Shown here one piece after another: positions 15,277 through 18,859 of a DNA stretch of 18,859 nucleotides. Positions within the stretch are counted from its first letter, which is position 1. Every line of letters begins with the position of its first letter. The stretch is from HGM11788 sp964654945 (GTDB taxonomy: Bacteria > Bacillota > Clostridia > Lachnospirales > CAG-274): the NCBI GenBank assembly GCA_964654945.1, contig CAZZLN010000040.1, forward strand, positions 1 through 18,859, written 5' to 3'. Made by a program: the position numbers and the translations under genes. Under the pieces are notes generated by a model that saw only the letters and a program-made list of their open reading frames with translations, made no database searches and was not told the DNA's origin.

Positions 15277-15288
15277 CGGATTTTTTTT
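15266..15288 (+). terminator. Terminator-like hairpin at the broken end of the Ig-like fragment
   Basis: TCCGAT (15266-15271) pairs with ATCGGA (15275-15280) over a TTC loop and is followed by eight T residues on the plus strand. No plus-strand gene precedes it, so it is probably the 3' end of a lost gene and marks the breakpoint where the Ig-like gene was truncated. Confidence 0.55.
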
Positions 15289-15289
15289 G

Positions 15290-15728
15290 TTGTATTACCC
15301 GTGATTTTTAGTTGCATAACCGTAGATGTATTTTGACTGTTTTTGCACTTTTGGAGATTCGAACCCTCGAAAATACTTTACACAGAAGAAATTTTTTAAA
15401 TTACCATTCTGTGGAAGAATACTTTGATAATGTTCAGGACATAGAGAATATGCCACAGCGGTTGAAAATTCACAATTAGGACATACAATATACTTGTAAA
15501 ATACACAATGAAAGAATACACTGTAATTGCTTTTGGATTTGCTTGTTTATGACAGCAGTACGAAATGGTTGGAAGCTTGCCTAAATGCTCAAATGAATCT
15601 GGAATGAAAAGAATGGTCAGACACTGAAATGTATGCGGAAGTAATCAGTGGGATAGGATTGCTTTTAACTTCAATTAAGACATGGATAGTATGCTACATT
15701 TAGGAATTTATGAAGGAGGTCTTTCATC
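15290..15728. other. Region with no supported gene
   Basis: Short frames of 20-35 codons broken by stops are present in all directions. There is a T-arm-like sequence (GATTCGAACCCTC at about 15357-15369) without the rest of a tRNA, and a 7-bp inverted repeat CACAGAA/TTCTGTG (15381-15387, 15407-15413). It reads as decayed DNA between two breakpoints. The last 20 bases hold the AAGGAGG of the next gene. Confidence 0.5.
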
Positions 15729-17621
15729 ATAAAAAAAATTATTTCATTTTTATGTATTGCTACTTTGCTTGTCTGCACGTTAACAGCGTGCTCCGGCACT
15801 GCTCAGTCGAAAAATGCGCAGACGGGAACAGATTATTCCGGTCAGACACTGACCGGAAAAGTTGTTGCGGTTGACGGAACGCTGGTAGCTGTTCAGCTTG
15901 GAGAGTTATCTGATACTGTAGGAAACGGAGATTCTGCGCAGATGCCGACTGATACCGGATCAGGAAATTCAGATGTTGGTTCTGCCGATGGAGAAACCCC
16001 GCCGGACAAGCCGGAGAATGATGAAAATACAGAAAACGGTGCAACTCCGCCTGAACTGCCGAACGGTGAAACGGGCGGCAGCGAAGATGTAGTAGGAAAT
16101 CAAAATGCTTCGTCGAATATTTCGGAAGGACAACAGGGTGGCAAAATGATGCAGATGCCGGGTGGCAAAATGGGATCGTCTAATGGTTTCACTGCAAACG
16201 GAGAAACGGCGATTGTAGATATCAGCGGAGCCAAAATTCTAATCGAAGCAGCTTCCGACAGTGAGGACAGTTCGGAGGGCTCTGTTGATGATATCGTTGT
16301 TGGCGCAGTTTTGAGCATCCGGGTGGACAACGATAACGGAGTTTCTACGGTGACGGTCCTATCCGTCGGAGGAAATAGCGGATTCGGCGGAGACGAGGGA
16401 AACGGTGGATTCGGTGGTTCCGGAGAAGTGACACAGGGTACCTCTGCCAATACGATAGATACAGACGGTGAATACTCCGACACAAGCTATTCTTCCACGG
16501 GAGACGATGAAAACGCACTCCGCATTGACGGTGCAACAGTTACCTTGAACGGGATTACCGTGGACAAGTCGGCAGGCTCCAGTTCCAACACGGAGAATGG
16601 CGATTTCTACGGAATGAATGCGGCGCTACTGGCAACAAATGGAGCCAATGTCACGATTACGGGTGCAAACGTTACTTCCTCTGCGCAAAACGGCAACGGT
16701 GTGTTCAGCTATGGTACCGGAACAGTTGTAAACATTTCAGACTCCACGATTACAACAACCGCAGATAACTCAGGAGGAATTCAAACAACCGGCGGCGGAA
16801 CAACAAACGCCAGCAATCTTACGGTGGAAACCTCCGGCTCTTCCGCAGCGGCCATCCGTTCCGACCGTGGAGGCGGAACCGTCAATGTGGACGGCGGCAC
16901 ATATACCTCCAATGGGTACAATTCTCCCGCTGTCTATTCCACGGCTGATATTACGGTGAAAAACGCGGCATTGACTGCGAATCATTCAGAAGCGCTGGTC
17001 ATTGAGGGCGAAAACTCCATCACATTGGAAAACTGCAATGTATCCGGAAATATGAGCGATGATAAGGGGACCAGCTCGGACGAAAACATCCACAATATCA
17101 TGATATATCAATCCATGTCCGGTGATGCCAATGTGGGAACCTCCTCGTTTTCCATGACAGGCGGTAGCCTGCTCTCCAATAACGGAGATCTGTTCTATAT
17201 AACCAATACCGCCTGTACGGTTTATCTGTCCGGCGTAGACATCACTAACAAAGAAAAGACCGGTTATCTGATGAACATCTGCGGGAACAGTGCAAGCCAT
17301 GGTTGGGGAACAGCCGGAAAAAACGGGGCGCAGGTTACATTTACAGCCGATGGGCAAACGCTCGAAGGGGATATCGTTGTGGACACGATATCCAAACTGA
17401 ATATGACTCTTTCCGGAAAAAGCAGCTTTACGGGAACGGTCAACATCGTGGACAATGCGCAGAACGGCGCCGCCGTTTCGGATAATGCTGTCGTAACGAT
17501 TGAATCCGGCAGTACATGGATGCTTACCGGCAACTGCACAATCACCTCGCTGACAAACAACGGAGCAATCAATTTCAACGGCTTTACGATCACCTTGGCT
17601 GACGGCACAGTCTTAAGCTAA
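15729..17621 (+). CDS. Beta-helical, low-complexity surface lipoprotein with a non-standard start
   Basis: About 630 aa. Residues 2-21 (KKIISFLCIATLLVCTLTAC) are a textbook lipoprotein signal with lipobox LTAC, and AAGGAGG at 15713-15719 lies 9 nt upstream, yet the codon at 15729 is ATA. The next possible start, TTG at 15765, would cut the signal peptide in half. Residues about 60-150 are acidic, G/N/P-rich linker; 155-225 a small beta domain with a GGNSGFGGDEGNGGFGGSG stretch; about 240-625 many short repeats (GATVTLNGITV, GANVTITGANVTSS, GTVVNISDSTITTT, GTVNVDGGTYTSN) that fit a right-handed beta-helix. No catalytic motif is visible; an adhesin or polymer-binding surface protein is likely. 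It is clearly richer in G and C than its neighbours, hinting at transfer. Confidence 0.75.
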   Translation: MKKIISFLCIATLLVCTLTACSGTAQSKNAQTGTDYSGQTLTGKVVAVDGTLVAVQLGELSDTVGNGDSAQMPTDTGSGNSDVGSADGETPPDKPENDENTENGATPPELPNGETGGSEDVVGNQNASSNISEGQQGGKMMQMPGGKMGSSNGFTANGETAIVDISGAKILIEAASDSEDSSEGSVDDIVVGAVLSIRVDNDNGVSTVTVLSVGGNSGFGGDEGNGGFGGSGEVTQGTSANTIDTDGEYSDTSYSSTGDDENALRIDGATVTLNGITVDKSAGSSSNTENGDFYGMNAALLATNGANVTITGANVTSSAQNGNGVFSYGTGTVVNISDSTITTTADNSGGIQTTGGGTTNASNLTVETSGSSAAAIRSDRGGGTVNVDGGTYTSNGYNSPAVYSTADITVKNAALTANHSEALVIEGENSITLENCNVSGNMSDDKGTSSDENIHNIMIYQSMSGDANVGTSSFSMTGGSLLSNNGDLFYITNTACTVYLSGVDITNKEKTGYLMNICGNSASHGWGTAGKNGAQVTFTADGQTLEGDIVVDTISKLNMTLSGKSSFTGTVNIVDNAQNGAAVSDNAVVTIESGSTWMLTGNCTITSLTNNGAINFNGFTITLADGTVLS

Positions 17622-17652
17622 GAATGAAGCCTCGTCTTTCTGATTGCAACTG

Positions 17653-17703
17653 AATTGCAGCTGTCCCCCGGTAACCTTTTCCGGTGCGGACAGCTGCAAT
17701 TTT
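17653..17703 (+). terminator. Terminator of the beta-helical lipoprotein gene
   Basis: AATTGCAGCTGTCC (17653-17666) pairs perfectly with 17688-17701, with an inner CCGG/CCGG pairing, and ends in a short T-run. It lies about 30 nt after the stop codon. Confidence 0.75.
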
Positions 17704-18056
17704 GCGCAGCCATAGATTCTCTTATAAGAACTGGATGTATGTATGGGTATATTATAATTTCTGATAAGCTCAAAGTTTTACTCTATACTTTAAATAGTTA
17801 TATTTGACTTGCAATGGTAAATCTGAAAGCGAAAAATGTGGTCTATATGTACATTATCAGAGCGATAAAATGATGATGGTGCATGGTCTTAAGATCATGG
17901 GAAATCATTTTAAGATATATATGAGCTTATGTGTTTGAAAGCGGCTATGTAATCAGTATTGGAAAAATACAAAGGGAGAGGCAGAACGGAGAGACAAAAT
18001 TCTGACGGTTTGTGACAGGATGATGAAATCCGGATGAGACAAATCTGTAGTAACGG

Positions 18057-18086
18057 TTGAAAAGTTCATAAATTTGATGTATACTG
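18057..18086 (+). promoter_or_regulatory. Probable promoter of the YczE-like gene
   Basis: TTGAAA (18057-18062) and TATACT (18081-18086) are spaced by 18 bp. A second candidate -10, TGATATAAT, lies at about 18117-18125. Either leaves a long leader (about 145-180 nt) before the gene. Confidence 0.45.
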
Positions 18087-18149
18087 TTTTATGTTGTGAG
18101 AGTAGCAAATCAGGATTGATATAATTCAAACCGCTTTAGAGGAAAGCAT

Positions 18150-18236
18150 ATGAGAAATATCATTACATCTATATATACTTGGGAAATACCTAACCTACCA
18201 AGAAATAAGGGAGATGGTTTCATTCTTTCGATTTAA
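18150..18236 (+). CDS. Possible 28-aa leader ORF
   Basis: ATG at 18150 is preceded by AGAGGAAAG with about 5 nt spacing and reads MRNIITSIYTWEIPNLP then RNKGDGFILSI to a TAA at 18234. It lies in the leader of the YczE-like gene, 33 nt before that start. Nothing in the peptide is recognised; the support is the RBS and position only. Confidence 0.25.
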   Translation: MRNIITSIYTWEIPNLPRNKGDGFILSI

Positions 18237-18269
18237 TAGGATTTACAAAAAGAAAGGATAAAATCATAC

Positions 18270-18859
18270 ATGAAAATTGAATATTTTAAGAGATACCTAT
18301 TTCTTTTCATAGGTCTGTTTATCATGTCATTAGGAGTAGCTTTTTCCATTAAGGCTGATTTAGGGACTTCACCTATTTCAAGCGTTCCTTATGCAGTAAG
18401 TCTCATAGCTCCAATGACAGTTGGAATGGTAACCATTATTATGCACTGTGTTTTTATTTTGCTGCAAATAATTATTCTAAGGAAAAAATATCAGCTTGTT
18501 CAGTTGATGCAGCTGCCGGTTGCGATTATTTTTGGATTCATGACTGATTTTGCAGTATGGCTGATTAACGGAATATCCTATTCATCCTATCTGATGCAGT
18601 GGATTTTATGTATCGTAGGAATTGTTTTAGTGGCTATAGGTGTCAGCGTGGAGGTAACAGCAAATGTTGTTACATTAGCAGGAGAAGGACTTGTGCTTGC
18701 AATCTGCAAGGTTCTGCCCATCAAATTTGGGAATATGAAAGTATGCTTTGATGTGACTTTAGTTGTAATAGCTATTTTGATAGGCATCTTCTCAAAAGGT
18801 GAGCTGTTGGGAGTTAGAGAAGGCACAGTTGCTGCGGCTTTGTTTGTAGGATTACTTTC
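18270..18859 (+). CDS. YczE/YitT-like integral membrane protein (DUF6198-type), partial
   Basis: At least 196 residues, running off the window with no stop. It begins MKIEYFKRYLFLFIGLFIM and has the conserved SLGVAFSIKADLGTSPISSVPYA motif after the first helix, which is the hallmark of this family, followed by four more hydrophobic segments (about 50-68, 80-100, 108-135, 160-175) and FGNMKVCFDVT. About 210-220 aa is usual, so the missing part is short. Members are uncharacterised membrane proteins; transport or export is often assumed. Start ATG 18270 with AAAGGA at 18253-18258. Confidence 0.8.
   Translation, partial: MKIEYFKRYLFLFIGLFIMSLGVAFSIKADLGTSPISSVPYAVSLIAPMTVGMVTIIMHCVFILLQIIILRKKYQLVQLMQLPVAIIFGFMTDFAVWLINGISYSSYLMQWILCIVGIVLVAIGVSVEVTANVVTLAGEGLVLAICKVLPIKFGNMKVCFDVTLVVIAILIGIFSKGELLGVREGTVAAALFVGLL

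Larger units (their letters stand above)
17704..18269 (+). other. Long non-coding region before the YczE-like gene
   Basis: No long frame is open. An imperfect palindrome ATGGTCTTAAGATCAT (17883-17898) could be an operator or chance. The right end contains a promoter and a small ORF described separately. The rest shows nothing recognisable. Confidence 0.4.

Noticed and set aside
15352..15372. T-arm-like GATTCGAACCCTC suggesting a tRNA or att site
   Set aside because: The flanking bases do not form a 5-bp T stem, no acceptor, anticodon or D arm is present on either strand, and no second copy was seen, so it is left as a chance or remnant match.
15530..15695. Interrupted frame reading YDSSTKWLEACLNAQMNLE then EWSDTEMYAEVISGIG
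   Set aside because: It has internal stops, no RBS and no recognisable motif; it may be decayed coding DNA but cannot be called a gene.
16100..17608. Several minus-strand frames of 63-127 aa inside the beta-helical lipoprotein gene
   Set aside because: They result from the higher GC and repetitive codons of the real gene; none has an RBS or recognisable domain.
1..18859. CRISPR array, rRNA, or insertion-sequence transposase
   Set aside because: No regularly spaced repeats, rRNA-like sequence or transposase motifs were found on either strand.

Overview
The window comes from a low-GC Gram-positive gut anaerobe, most likely a Ruminococcus-type clostridium (Oscillospiraceae). This rests on AT-rich codon use, strong GGAGG ribosome binding sites, two dockerin-type modules, CBM26-like starch-binding modules, DUF5050-like lipoprotein features and a sigma factor of the kind carried by conjugative elements. 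No RNA operon or phylogenetic marker is present, so the genus is an inference.

Layout. (1) Positions 1-1697, minus strand: a decayed RHS/YD-repeat gene with a truncated 5' end and two apparent frameshifts. The first 15 codons of a following small gene run off the window edge, with a strong RBS; this may be the cognate immunity gene. (2) Positions 1702-1845: the 3' stub of a winged-helix gene of plasmid/ICE type, abutting the RHS remnant at a probable recombination scar. (3) Positions 1867-4733: a complete agr-type quorum-sensing locus in the order response regulator (LytTR), sensor kinase (AgrC-like), AgrB peptidase, AgrD propeptide. The 40-aa AgrD-like gene overlaps agrB by ATGA and is easily missed. 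Upstream of agrB lies an 11-bp direct repeat with 21-bp periodicity, the geometry of a LytTR operator. (4) Positions 4812-10243: a small secreted protein of unknown function, a lipoprotein, a large two-module ABC permease and its ATPase, all on the same strand, tightly packed and plausibly controlled by the agr system. (5) Positions 10291-11382: the 3' stub of a FIVAR/dockerin protein, a hairpin-rich non-coding stretch ending in an intrinsic terminator, and a mobile-element sigma factor whose RBS lies inside a long inverted repeat. (6) Positions 11430-15276, minus strand: a 1037-aa secreted metallophosphoesterase carrying CBM26-like and dockerin modules, and a 5'-truncated Ig-like (BIG2) fragment. 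(7) Positions 15729-17621: a more GC-rich, beta-helical lipoprotein gene that lacks an ATG/GTG/TTG start at the position where its signal peptide begins. (8) Positions 18270-end: a partial YczE/YitT-like membrane protein, preceded by a promoter and a long leader with a possible small ORF.

How it fits together. Inferred model: AgrD is processed and exported by AgrB as a cyclic peptide and sensed by the AgrC-like kinase. The LytTR regulator then binds the 21-bp-spaced repeat to raise agrBD expression, and possibly read-through into the secreted-protein/lipoprotein/ABC cassette. The locus is bracketed by fragments of mobile-element genes (wHTH stub on the left; dockerin stub and ICE sigma factor on the right), which suggests it was acquired or inserted in a region of repeated recombination.
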